Shown here: positions 34,629-42,916 of the stretch, piece by piece
Layout of the letters: each line of letters starts with the position of its first letter
Position numbering within the stretch: the first letter of the stretch is position 1
Origin: Kitasatospora sp. GP82
GTDB lineage: Bacteria > Actinomycetota > Actinomycetes > Streptomycetales > Streptomycetaceae
Length of the DNA: 64,000 nucleotides
Assembly (NCBI RefSeq): GCF_029892105.1
Contig: NZ_JARZAJ010000006.1
Location: forward strand, 1-64,000
Direction: 5' to 3'
The notes under the pieces: generated by a model
Databases searched by the model: none
Told to the model about the DNA's origin: nothing
Seen by the model: only the letters and a program-made list of their open reading frames with translations
Position numbers and translations under genes: made by a program

Positions 34629-34952
34629 ATGACCATCTCCACCGCCAAACTGTCCGACCCGACCGTCCGCGCCGCCGTCAGCGCCATCAACAGCAACGAC
34701 CGGCAGGCGTTCCTCGACCTGCTCACCGAGGACGCGACGATGTCCGACGACGGTTCGGACCGCGATCTGCGCCAGTGGATCGACCACGAGATCTTCTCCA
34801 CCCGCGGCCATATGGACGTTCAGTCCGAGTCGGACGGCGGACGCGCGCTGCTGGCCAACTTCAGCAACGAGACCTGGGGAGAGATGCGTACCGCCTGGAA
34901 GTTCACCGTCGACCACGGGAAGATCAGCCGCTTCGAGACCGGCCAGGCCTGA
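34629..34952 (+). CDS. NTF2-like (SnoaL-type) protein
   Basis: A 107-residue protein of the cone-shaped NTF2 fold (AVSAINSNDRQAFLDLLTEDATMSDDGSDRDLRQWIDHEI), probably a small enzyme or ligand-binding protein. Catalytic residues cannot be assigned. GAGGAG lies 6-9 nt before the ATG. It stands alone between a divergent DUF6325 gene and the esterase gene 104 bp downstream. Confidence 0.78.
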   Translation: MTISTAKLSDPTVRAAVSAINSNDRQAFLDLLTEDATMSDDGSDRDLRQWIDHEIFSTRGHMDVQSESDGGRALLANFSNETWGEMRTAWKFTVDHGKISRFETGQA

Positions 34953-35056
34953 TCCTCGGAGCCGTCTCCCGGCCACCGGAACAATCCGGTCTCCTCCGGA
35001 CGTTGAGCGCCAACACCGGATCACCTGATCGACGCGTTCCCGACGAGGAGACCACC

Positions 35057-36034
35057 GTGCCGCTGACCGACATGTCCTACCAGGACCTGGTGACGTACCG
35101 TCCGGCCCTGACCGAGCCCGCCGACTTCGACGCCTTCTGGGAGCGGACGCTGGCCGAGGCCCGCGCCGCCGGCGGCGAGGTTCGGCTGACGCCCGTCACC
35201 GACACCCTGCTCACCACGGTGGACGTCCACGATGTGCGTTTCCCCGGCTGGCGCGGCGAGCCGGTGGCGGGCTGGCTGCTCACCCCGCGCGGGGCCACCG
35301 GACCGCTGCCGACCGTGATCGAGTACCTCGGCTACAGCCGGGGCCGCGATATCCCGACCGAGTGGCTGGTCTACCCCTCGGCCGGTTTCGCGTACTTGGT
35401 GATGGACACCCGGGGCCAGGGCCACGACACCCCCGACCAGCACGAGGGCTCGGCCTCGCAGTGGTACGGCGGGTTCATGACCAAGGGCATCGACGCACCC
35501 GAGAACTACTACTACCGCCGGCTGTTCACCGATGCCGTCCGGGCCGTGGACGCGGTGCGCGGCCTCGACATCGTGGACGCCGACCGGGTGGTGGTCGCCG
35601 GGAACAGCCAGGGCGGCGGCCTCGCGCTGGCCACCGCCGCGCTCGCGGACGGCCTGGTGGCCGGCGCCATCGTCAATGTGCCGTTCCTTCAGCACTTCCG
35701 GCGCTCCGTGGAGATCTCCCCGCTCGGGCCCTACCCCGAGATCGCCAGCTACCTGCGGACGCACAGCCGCGACAAGGTCGAGCAGACCTTCCGCACCCTC
35801 TCCTACTTCGACGGCGTCCACCTGGCCGGACGGGCGAGCGCCCCGGCCCTGTTCAGCGTCGGCCTGATGGACCCGGTCTGCCCGCCCTCCACCGTCTTCG
35901 CCTCCTACAACCGCTACGGCGGCCAGAAGGACATCGAGGTCTGGGAGTTCGCCGACCACGCCGGCGGCGGAAGCACCCAGGTCCGCCGTCAGCTGGAGTG
36001 GCTGCGCGAGCGGGGCCTCGGCCCCAAGTCCTGA
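35057..36034 (+). CDS. Acetyl xylan esterase family (CE7) alpha/beta hydrolase
   Basis: A 325-residue hydrolase of the AXE1/cephalosporin C deacetylase family. The nucleophile is Ser184 in GNSQGGG, the aspartate Asp272 in LMDPVCPPST and the histidine His301 in FADHAGGG; RGQGHDTPD is the family's oxyanion region. No signal peptide is present, so it probably acts on acetylated oligosaccharides or antibiotics inside the cell. The GTG at 35057 is served by GAGGAGA. It is convergent with the beta-lactamase-fold gene. Confidence 0.88.
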   Translation: MPLTDMSYQDLVTYRPALTEPADFDAFWERTLAEARAAGGEVRLTPVTDTLLTTVDVHDVRFPGWRGEPVAGWLLTPRGATGPLPTVIEYLGYSRGRDIPTEWLVYPSAGFAYLVMDTRGQGHDTPDQHEGSASQWYGGFMTKGIDAPENYYYRRLFTDAVRAVDAVRGLDIVDADRVVVAGNSQGGGLALATAALADGLVAGAIVNVPFLQHFRRSVEISPLGPYPEIASYLRTHSRDKVEQTFRTLSYFDGVHLAGRASAPALFSVGLMDPVCPPSTVFASYNRYGGQKDIEVWEFADHAGGGSTQVRRQLEWLRERGLGPKS

Positions 36035-36064
36035 GTGCCCGGCCCCGTTACCGGTCGGTCCGGG

Positions 36065-37291
36065 TCAGATGCGGTCGGCCAGGCACCGGCGGACCGCCGC
36101 GATCAGGGTCCGTGAGCGGATGTCGCCCGTGACGCCCGGCTGCATGCCGTTGGTGACATAGCCGAAGCCGATCCCGAGTTCGGGGTCGGCGAAGCCGAGC
36201 GAGCCACCGCGGCCCGGGTGGCCGAAGGCTGCCGGGGAGGACATCGGCGAGCTGGGGCCGTGCCGGAAGAAGCCCAGGCCGAAGGTGGTGTTGACGATCA
36301 GCACCCGGTCCGGGCCGCTGACGGCCGGCCCCATCGCCTCGTCCAGCAGCTCCAGGCCGAGCAGCGGCGGCAGCAGCTCGCCCGGCGTACCGCCGTGCCG
36401 GTCCGCCGCACCGATCAGCGCCGCGTAGAAGCGGGCCACCGAACGCGCGGTGCCGATGCCGCCCGCACCGGGGATCTCGACCGCCTGCACCGCCGGGTCG
36501 TTGAGGTCCACGGCCGGGCGCACCGAGGCGAAGGCGCGGGCGGTGAGCGAGTGCCGGTCCCGGTAGGCGTCCACCACGGCCTGCTTGGGCCGCACCCTCA
36601 GACCGGACGGGCCGCTGTGTGCCGCTTCGGGCGCGGGCAGGTCCACCAGTCGCCCGACCCGGGGAACGACACCCGTCGGGAGTCCGATCCACAGGTCGAG
36701 GCCGAGCGGGCGCGCGATCTCCTCGGCGAAGTACTGGCCGATCGAGCGCCCGCTCGCCCGCCGCACCACCTCGCCGACCAGCCAGCCGAAGGTGTACGGG
36801 TGGTAACCGTGCGCGGTGCCGGGTTCCCAGGCGGGGGTCTGGGCGGCGACGGCGGCCACGGCGGGCTCCCAGGCGATCACGTCCTCGACCCGCAGCGGAA
36901 CGTCTAGGGCGGGCAGCCCGGCCTGGTGCGAGAGCAGCCAGCGGACCGGCACCCGCTCCTTGCCCTCGGCCTTGAACTCCGGCCAGTACGAGGCGACCGG
37001 CGCGTCCAGGTCGAGCCGCCCCTGCTGGACCAGGTGCAGCGCCGTGGCCGCCGTGAGCCCCTTGGTGACCGAGCGCAGCACCTGTACGGTGTCCGCCGTC
37101 CACTCCACGGCCGGGGCAGGCCGCCCGCCGACCTCGGGCCGGGCGTCGCCGCCCCACAGATCGACCACCTTGCGGCCGTCCAGGTAGAGCGCGAAGGCCG
37201 CGCCCAGTTCGCCGTAGTCACGGAAGTTCTGCGCGAACGCCTCACGGACCGGCTCGAAGCCCTGCGCCGCCTCGCCCCAGATCTCGACCAC
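36065..37291 (-). CDS. Serine hydrolase, beta-lactamase/EstB family
   Basis: A 408-residue penicillin-binding-protein-fold hydrolase (class C beta-lactamase-related, family VIII esterase). The SxxK motif is Ser74-V-T-Lys77, the YxN-equivalent tyrosine lies in AHGYHPYTFGW, and the third motif is probably FGHPGRGGS. There is no signal peptide, which favours an esterase or peptidase role over beta-lactam resistance. The GTG at 37291 is preceded by AAGGTGG; an ATG at 37321 would add ten unconserved residues. Confidence 0.82.
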   Translation of the reverse strand: MVEIWGEAAQGFEPVREAFAQNFRDYGELGAAFALYLDGRKVVDLWGGDARPEVGGRPAPAVEWTADTVQVLRSVTKGLTAATALHLVQQGRLDLDAPVASYWPEFKAEGKERVPVRWLLSHQAGLPALDVPLRVEDVIAWEPAVAAVAAQTPAWEPGTAHGYHPYTFGWLVGEVVRRASGRSIGQYFAEEIARPLGLDLWIGLPTGVVPRVGRLVDLPAPEAAHSGPSGLRVRPKQAVVDAYRDRHSLTARAFASVRPAVDLNDPAVQAVEIPGAGGIGTARSVARFYAALIGAADRHGGTPGELLPPLLGLELLDEAMGPAVSGPDRVLIVNTTFGLGFFRHGPSSPMSSPAAFGHPGRGGSLGFADPELGIGFGYVTNGMQPGVTGDIRSRTLIAAVRRCLADRI

Positions 37292-37500
37292 CGCGCGCCA
37301 CCTTCTTGCTCGTGCGTCCACATTCCTCAGAACATTCCTCAGACCTTTCGAACGATAGTCGGACCACCGCGGGGACGCCGAGCCGGTGTCAGGTGCGCTC
37401 CCGCCGCCGCGCGGCCTCTCCGTCCGCCACCCGGGGCGCGGTGCGGTGCATGGTCACCCTCCGCGGACGATTCCACCAGTCGGCGCCTAGCGTGTACCCC

Positions 37501-38028
37501 ATGACGAACCCCGCCGAAGAGCTGCTGGACGTGGTGGACGCGCAGGACCGCGTCATCGGAACGGCCACCCGTGGGGAGGTGTACCGGGACGGGCTGACGC
37601 ACCGTTGCGTCTTCGTCCTGGTCCGCGACCCCCAGGGGCGGATCTTCACCCACCGCAGGACCGACACCAAACTCTTCGCCCCCGGCGCCTACGACTGCTT
37701 CGTCGGCGGCGTGGTCGGCTCCGGCGAGAACTACGCCGACGCGGCCCGACGGGAGGCGGAGGAGGAGCTGGGCGTGCACGGTGTCGAGCCCGCCCCGCTG
37801 TTCAAGTTCCTCTTCGAGGAGATCGTCGAGGGCCGGAAGTACTCCTGGTGGTGCGATCTGTACGAAGCCCGGTGGGACGGCCCCGTCTCCCCGCAGGTGG
37901 AGGAGGTCGCCTGGCACGGCTGGCTGAGCGAGGAGGAGCTCGGACAGCGGCTCGCCGAGGGCGACTGGGACTTCGTACCGGACGGGCGGGAGGCGTACCG
38001 GCGCTACCTGGCCCGCCGGTCGGGCTAA
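37501..38028 (+). CDS. Nudix hydrolase
   Basis: A 175-residue pyrophosphohydrolase. The Nudix box is complete in GGVVGSGENYADAARREAEEELG (about 68-90). The N-terminal EELLDVVDAQDRVIGTATRGEVYRDGLTHR is typical of the YfcD/isopentenyl diphosphate isomerase-like group of Nudix proteins. Its substrate is unknown. The last eight codons and the stop are part of a remarkable 23-bp terminator hairpin whose loop is the TAA. Confidence 0.88.
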   Translation: MTNPAEELLDVVDAQDRVIGTATRGEVYRDGLTHRCVFVLVRDPQGRIFTHRRTDTKLFAPGAYDCFVGGVVGSGENYADAARREAEEELGVHGVEPAPLFKFLFEEIVEGRKYSWWCDLYEARWDGPVSPQVEEVAWHGWLSEEELGQRLAEGDWDFVPDGREAYRRYLARRSG

Positions 38029-38051
38029 GCCCGACCGGCGGGCCAGGTAGC
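38003..38051 (+). terminator. Terminator with the Nudix stop codon as its loop
   Basis: A perfect 23-bp inverted repeat (38003-38025 and 38029-38051). The 3-nt loop 38026-38028 is the TAA stop of the Nudix gene, so the left arm encodes the last residues (RYLARRSG). A ribosome at the stop would cover the stem and prevent folding until release. Confidence 0.8.
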
Positions 38052-38150
38052 ACGGGTGAAGGAGCGGCGCTGGGGTGCGCGCATCGCAAGGCGGAGGAGG
38101 GGGTGGCAGCGGAGCTGCGGCGACCGACGACAACGCAGTCCGGACGAGAG

Positions 38151-38858
38151 CTATCGGCACGCGACGCCGCGGGCCGTGTCGCCGGTCGGTCCTGCCTCGG
38201 CCGGCTGCTCGGCCCGGTAGTCCCAGTGGGTGTGCTCGCGGGCGGCCCAGCCCGGATCGACCCGGCCGGTACGCAAACCGCGCCGGGCCTCCGGATCCTT
38301 CGCCGCCTGGCGCAGGTGCCCCACGACCGCGACCACGATCGCCACGGTCAGCCAGTCGTGCACAAAGGTGGCGCCGGTCCGCCAGAGCAGCGGAGCGAGA
38401 CGGGTGAACCACATCAGCAGCCCGGTGCCCACCATCACCAGCACCGCCCCGGCCGTCCACGCCGCGTAGAGCTTCTGCCCGGCGTTGAACTTGCCCGCCG
38501 GACGGCGGTACGAGCGGCGGCGCACCGCGCGCAGCCACTCCCGGTCGTACGGGGCAAACCGGTTCAGCCTGGACAGATCGCCGCGCAGCGCCCGCGAGGC
38601 CAGACCCAGCAGCAGCGGCACCGGCAGCAGCACCCCGCACCACACGTGCAGCGTCACCACGAGCCTGCGACGGCCGACCAGTTCGGCGAGCGGCGGGTAG
38701 TAGAGGCAGCCGGCGGTGGCCAGGCAGACCAGCATCAGCCCGGCGGTCGCCCAGTGCACCCAGCGTTCTGCCCGGGTGAAGCGCAGCACCGGGCGACGGT
38801 CAGCCGGTCGGGGCGTCGTCGCGCCCGTTGGAGCGGCCGACCCAGGCATCGACGTCAT
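38151..38858 (-). CDS. Cytochrome b/b6-type membrane subunit
   Basis: A 235-residue membrane protein with four hydrophobic helices and histidines positioned for two b haems (H35 in RWVHWATAG, H71 in LHVWCG, later HDWLT and GHLRQ). It resembles the membrane cytochromes of formate dehydrogenase or sulfite oxidase-type enzymes. The ATG at 38858 would overlap the oxidoreductase gene by 59 bp and has GGGAG 10 nt upstream; a GTG at 38789 would avoid overlap but lacks a ribosome site. It probably passes electrons from the adjacent molybdenum enzyme to the respiratory chain. Confidence 0.82.
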   Translation of the reverse strand: MTSMPGSAAPTGATTPRPADRRPVLRFTRAERWVHWATAGLMLVCLATAGCLYYPPLAELVGRRRLVVTLHVWCGVLLPVPLLLGLASRALRGDLSRLNRFAPYDREWLRAVRRRSYRRPAGKFNAGQKLYAAWTAGAVLVMVGTGLLMWFTRLAPLLWRTGATFVHDWLTVAIVVAVVGHLRQAAKDPEARRGLRTGRVDPGWAAREHTHWDYRAEQPAEAGPTGDTARGVACR

Positions 38859-39525
38859 ATCCGAAGTGCTCCCAGTAGCCGGGTTGGACGGTGGAGGTGA
38901 GGGTGATCGAGTCGAGCCACTTCGCCGACTTGTAGAAGTACATCGGCGCGACGTACAGCCGGACCGGCCCGCCGTGCTCGTGGCCGAGCGGCTGGTCCTT
39001 CATCCGCAGGGCCACCAGCACGTCCTCGCGCCGGGCCTGATCCAACGTCAGACTCTCGCTGTAGCTGCCGTCGAAGCAGCCGAAACTGACGGCGGTCGCC
39101 TCCGGACGCACCCCGGCGGCCTGTAGCAGATCCGCGAGCGGGACGCCCTCGAACGGCGTCCCAGGCACCCGCCAGCCGGTGACGCACTGCACGTCGTGCA
39201 CGATCCTGCGCTGGCGCATCGCCTGGAGGTCGGCCAGCCGATAGGTGGCCGGGCGGTCGACCAGGCCGCCGATGGCGAGGGTGTAGTCGGCCGCCGTCCT
39301 TGCCGGGACCGTGCCGGCCACCGAGTAGTAGCGAAATCCCCCGCCACCCGGCAGCAGGCCGCTCAGCCCGGTCGGGTCCTTGCTGGTCACACCCTCGACC
39401 GCCCGTTGGAGGTACGGCCCGGCGGCCACCCCGGCCGCGCCGAGGCCGAGCATGCCGAGCACCACCCGGCGGCCGACCGGTGGGCCGTCCTGGTGGCCCG
39501 GGGAATCACCTGGGCCGGCTCTCAT
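38800..39525 (-). CDS. Molybdopterin-dependent oxidoreductase (sulfite oxidase/YedY-like)
   Basis: A 241-residue enzyme of the oxidoreductase molybdopterin family. The molybdenum-binding cysteine is Cys114 in DVQCVTGW; other family blocks are FEGVPLADLLQAAG, MKDQPLGHEHGGPVRLYVAPMYFYKSAKW. A twin-arginine-like start (GRRVVLGMLGLGAAGVAAG) suggests Tat export of the folded, cofactor-loaded protein. Function may be sulfite oxidation or sulfoxide reduction. The partner cytochrome b gene follows with overlap. Confidence 0.86.
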   Translation of the reverse strand: MRAGPGDSPGHQDGPPVGRRVVLGMLGLGAAGVAAGPYLQRAVEGVTSKDPTGLSGLLPGGGGFRYYSVAGTVPARTAADYTLAIGGLVDRPATYRLADLQAMRQRRIVHDVQCVTGWRVPGTPFEGVPLADLLQAAGVRPEATAVSFGCFDGSYSESLTLDQARREDVLVALRMKDQPLGHEHGGPVRLYVAPMYFYKSAKWLDSITLTSTVQPGYWEHFGYDVDAWVGRSNGRDDAPTG

Positions 39526-39641
39526 GGCGTGGCTCTCTCTGCGTTCACGTCGCCATTCGAGCAGGCCGGGGACGCGCTGCCCAGGCCCGGGGCCCGGACG
39601 TCAGGGTTTCGTCATCTTCTGCCACGGATAGGGTGGCGGGC

Positions 39642-40493
39642 ATGGCTTCCTCCCGTACACCGGCGGTGGCGGACCACCACGCCGACGACGAACACGCCAC
39701 GGCCGGGCGCCCGGCCGCCGGGCGTTCCGTCGGCGAGCGCTCGACCAGCGGGCGCTCGACCGGCGGGCGGGCTCCGCGGCGCAGACTGAGCGTGGACGAG
39801 CGGCGGGAGCAGCTGATCGCGGTCGCACTGGACCTCTTCAGCAAGTACCCGCCGGAGGACGTGTCCATCGACGACATCGCGGCGGCGGCAGGCGCCTCAC
39901 GGCCGCTGGTGTACCACTACTTCCCCGGGAAGCAGGCGCTGTACGAGGAGTCGCTGCGGCGGGCCGGACAGGAGCTGGCCGGACGCTTCGAGGAACACGC
40001 GCAGGGTCCGCTCTCGGAGCGGCTGTACCGGGTGATGGGCCGCTACCTGGACTTCGTCGACAGCCACGGCCCCGGGTTCGCCGCCCTGCTGCGCGGTGGT
40101 TCGGTGGCGGCCAGCCCGGGAACGACGGCCGTCATCGACGACGTCCGGCGCGCCGCGCACGACCAGATCCTGCTGCACCTGGCCGTCGCCGAGCCCAGCG
40201 CGGGCCTGCGGCGGACGGTCCGGGCGTGGATCGCCAACGCCGAGATCACCTCGCTGGAGTGGCTGGCCGAACGGGCCGTGCCGCGCGAGGATCTCCAAAT
40301 CCAGCTGGTCCAGGAGTTCGTGGCCGCGCTGACCCTGACCGCCGCACGCGAACCCGCCCTCGCGCTGGAACTGGCGGACTTCTTCGCCGCCGAACGCCCC
40401 GACGGCCCCACCGGCCGCCTCGTCCGCGAGCTGGCCGCCCTCCTCACCGTCCCCGGCCTGGCCAGCCAACTCACTCGCCTCGCCACCCCTTGA
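39642..40493 (+). CDS. TetR family transcriptional regulator
   Basis: A 283-residue TetR protein with an unusual N-terminal extension of about 45 residues (Arg/Gly/Ser-rich, repeated RSTSGRSTGGR) before the helix-turn-helix (LFSKYPPEDVSIDDIAAAAGASRPLVYHYF). It is divergent from the molybdenum enzyme gene, 116 bp away, and may control it. No ribosome site precedes the ATG; TAGGGT lies about 8 bp upstream, suggesting a leaderless mRNA. Confidence 0.87.
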   Translation: MASSRTPAVADHHADDEHATAGRPAAGRSVGERSTSGRSTGGRAPRRRLSVDERREQLIAVALDLFSKYPPEDVSIDDIAAAAGASRPLVYHYFPGKQALYEESLRRAGQELAGRFEEHAQGPLSERLYRVMGRYLDFVDSHGPGFAALLRGGSVAASPGTTAVIDDVRRAAHDQILLHLAVAEPSAGLRRTVRAWIANAEITSLEWLAERAVPREDLQIQLVQEFVAALTLTAAREPALALELADFFAAERPDGPTGRLVRELAALLTVPGLASQLTRLATP

Positions 40494-40665
40494 CCGTCCC
40501 ACCTCCCGCCCCGCCATCTCCCTCGACCCCCGCCCCGGGCCCGCCCCAGGCCCCTCCACGGCCCCGTTCCGCCCACCTCCTCCACGTCCCTGTCCCGGAG
40601 TGTCAGCGGTTTCTGATAGAAAGTGGACGGAATTTCGGCTTTTGGGTGAGGGGGGCTTCAGCGCC

Positions 40666-42837
40666 ATGATTCAGGACGACTTCGCCGGCGCGGAGCAGAT
40701 CGGAGCCACGCTCGACGTGCTGGCCGCGGCCCTGCTCGACGGGCGGGCCACTCACTACCCGGTCGCCTCGTTGACCGGTTTCCGCCGCGACGCCCACCAG
40801 TCCGCCTCCGCGCTCTTCGGCCTGCGCCTGAGCCCCAACGGCCCGGGCACCCTGACGGTCCGTGGCCTCGGCACGGTAGTCGCGGGCAGCACCGCCGACC
40901 CGTCCGCACCGGACGCCGCCGTCGCCGCCGAACTGCTCTCCCGCTTCGGCGGCGGCGCCGTCCGGGGAGTCTTCGCCTCCGCCCACGGCCTCGACGCCGG
41001 GCAGTTCCAGCTGCCGGTCGGCGCGGACCGCACCGACGACGAGAAGCTCCGCCCGTCCTTCCCCGCCGTCCTCGCCGAACTGGCCGCCGACCGGCAGACG
41101 GTGGCGCCCGAGGAGCTGTCCACCGGTTCGGGTGTCGAGATACGCCTGGTGGTTCCCTCCGTCTTCCACGCGCTCGCCGTCCGGGGGGCCACGCCGGCCC
41201 GTACCGCCCAGCTCGCGGAGGTCGCGGAGGAGATCTTCGCCGGCGGCGACCTCCGTACCCGCAAGGAGTGGGCGGTGCTGACGGGCGCCCTCGCCCAGCC
41301 GCTCGGCACCGCCGGAGTGCTGTTCGCGGGGGTCGCCGCGCTGCGCGTCTCGGAGCGGCCGAGCCATGCCTCGCTGGTCGTCTCGCTGACACACCGTCCG
41401 GTCCAGGTCTCCGAACTCGCCACCCAGCTCGCCGACTCCCGCCCGCACGCGGAGGTGTGGACGGTCCTGCTGCCCTCCGGCCCGGCGGCCGTCCTGGTCG
41501 AGGGGCGGACGTCCCCGGTTCCGCCGGCCCTGTCGAGCGACGGACAGCCGTACCGGACGTCCAGCTCGGTGGCACAGGCTTTCGTACCGCTGCCGGACGG
41601 CGCCTCCGTGCTGGCCGTTCAGCTCTCCGTCGCACAGCCGGAGGACTGGGAGCTGTACATGGCGGCTTTCGCCGATGTCCTGAAGAGCATCCAGCTCGGT
41701 TGGGACGGCGTGTACGGCGCCCAACTGCCCATCCCCGTCCAGACCCAGTCCCCCACCGACCCGTACGCCGCCGCCGCACCGGCAGTCCCGGCTCCCACCG
41801 ACCCGTACGCCGCCGCCGCACAGACCGCCCCCGCGACGGACCCGTACACCGCTGCCCCGGCGCAGTCGCAGTCGCAGTCGCCCCAGCCTGTGATTCCGCC
41901 GCAGCCGACCAGCGCCCCGCCGATCCCGTCCGCTCCGCCGGTTCCGCCAGCCGCTCCTGCCGCTCCGCCGGTGGCCGTGTCGGTTGCGGCAGCCGAGCAG
42001 TCTGCGCCGAAGGGCACACCCGTCACGGTGCCGCCGGCGGACTTCAACCCCTTCGCGCCGCCCTCGGCCTCGGTCCCGGCCCAGTCGGCTGCGCCGGCCG
42101 AGGAGGCACGGCCGCTCAAGGGGACGCCCGTCCAGGTACCCCCGGCCGACTTCAACCCCTTCGCACCCCCGGCCCCGTCCGCTGCCGCACCGGCGGCCGC
42201 GGCTCCTGCCCCGGGCAAGGGGACGGCCGTCCAGGTGCCGCCGGCGGACTTCGACCCCTTCGCGCCCCCGGCCCCGTCCACCGCTCCGGCCGCCAACGCC
42301 TCGGCCCCGGGCAAGGGGACGCCCGTCCAGGTGCCCCCGGCCGACTTCAACCCCTTCGGCACACCGGCCTCACCCGCCCCGGTGCCCGCTGCCCCGGCTG
42401 CCGCACCGGCTCCGCAGCCGGCGCAGTCGGCCGACCCGTTCGGGACGGTGATGAACAACGAGCCGACGGACCCGTTCGGGACGGTGACGACCGGTTCGTC
42501 GCCCGCCCGTGCCGCCGCTGCGCCCGCCCCGGCTCCCACCTTCGCCGCGCCCCCGCCGCCGTCGGCCCCGCCCACGGTCCCGGCTCCCGGCAAGGGAACG
42601 CCTGTCCACGTGCCTCCGGCCGACTTCAACCCCTTCGCGCCCCCGGCCCCGTCCACCGCTCCGGCCGCCGAGGCACCCGCCGCCACCGAGGCACCCGCCC
42701 CGGGCAAGGGGACGCCCGTCCAGGTACCCCCGGCCGACTTCAACCCCTTCGCGCCCCCGGCCCCGTCCACCGCTCCGGCCGCCAACGCCCCGGCACCGGC
42801 CACCCCGGAGCCCCCTGCCAACTACCCCTTCGGCTGA
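40666..42837 (+). CDS. Unrecognised protein with KGTPVxVPPADFNPF repeats
   Basis: A 723-residue protein of no family I know. Residues 1-355 look globular, with two halves (about 1-170 and 190-355), no signal peptide and no membrane segment. From about 360 the sequence is Pro/Ala-rich, with DPYAAAA units (about 364-400) and then six copies of K-G-T-P-V-x-V-P-P-A-D-F-N-P-F starting near residues 449, 485, 518, 550, 643 and 682, plus DPFGTV units between copies 4 and 5. The DNA of the repeats is nearly identical in places, indicating recent duplication. GTGAGGGG precedes the ATG. Confidence 0.7.
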   Translation: MIQDDFAGAEQIGATLDVLAAALLDGRATHYPVASLTGFRRDAHQSASALFGLRLSPNGPGTLTVRGLGTVVAGSTADPSAPDAAVAAELLSRFGGGAVRGVFASAHGLDAGQFQLPVGADRTDDEKLRPSFPAVLAELAADRQTVAPEELSTGSGVEIRLVVPSVFHALAVRGATPARTAQLAEVAEEIFAGGDLRTRKEWAVLTGALAQPLGTAGVLFAGVAALRVSERPSHASLVVSLTHRPVQVSELATQLADSRPHAEVWTVLLPSGPAAVLVEGRTSPVPPALSSDGQPYRTSSSVAQAFVPLPDGASVLAVQLSVAQPEDWELYMAAFADVLKSIQLGWDGVYGAQLPIPVQTQSPTDPYAAAAPAVPAPTDPYAAAAQTAPATDPYTAAPAQSQSQSPQPVIPPQPTSAPPIPSAPPVPPAAPAAPPVAVSVAAAEQSAPKGTPVTVPPADFNPFAPPSASVPAQSAAPAEEARPLKGTPVQVPPADFNPFAPPAPSAAAPAAAAPAPGKGTAVQVPPADFDPFAPPAPSTAPAANASAPGKGTPVQVPPADFNPFGTPASPAPVPAAPAAAPAPQPAQSADPFGTVMNNEPTDPFGTVTTGSSPARAAAAPAPAPTFAAPPPPSAPPTVPAPGKGTPVHVPPADFNPFAPPAPSTAPAAEAPAATEAPAPGKGTPVQVPPADFNPFAPPAPSTAPAANAPAPATPEPPANYPFG
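42010..42790 (+). repeat. In-frame repeat array encoding NPF motifs
   Basis: Six coding repeats of about 50 bp (starts 42010, 42118, 42217, 42313, 42592, 42709) separated by variable Pro/Ala linkers. Linker blocks beginning GCGCCCCCGGCCCCGTCCAC recur near 42258, 42639 and 42747. Copy number may vary between strains. Confidence 0.75.
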
Positions 42838-42844
42838 GCCACCC

Positions 42845-42874
42845 CCGGGGGTGGCCGAACACGGCCACCCCCGG
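42845..42874. terminator. Convergent terminator after NPF-repeat gene
   Basis: Twelve-base perfect arms (42845-42856 and 42863-42874) with a 6-nt loop, 7 bp after the stop and before the convergent methyltransferase-fold gene. Confidence 0.75.
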
Positions 42875-42916
42875 ATAGTCAAGGACATCGGCAACGGGCT
42901 GGAGCAGCCCGGCAGT

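Noticed and set aside
42010..42790. The NPF repeat array as a CRISPR or non-coding tandem repeat
   Set aside because: Spacing is irregular, all copies are in one reading frame, and the differences between copies are mostly silent or conservative.
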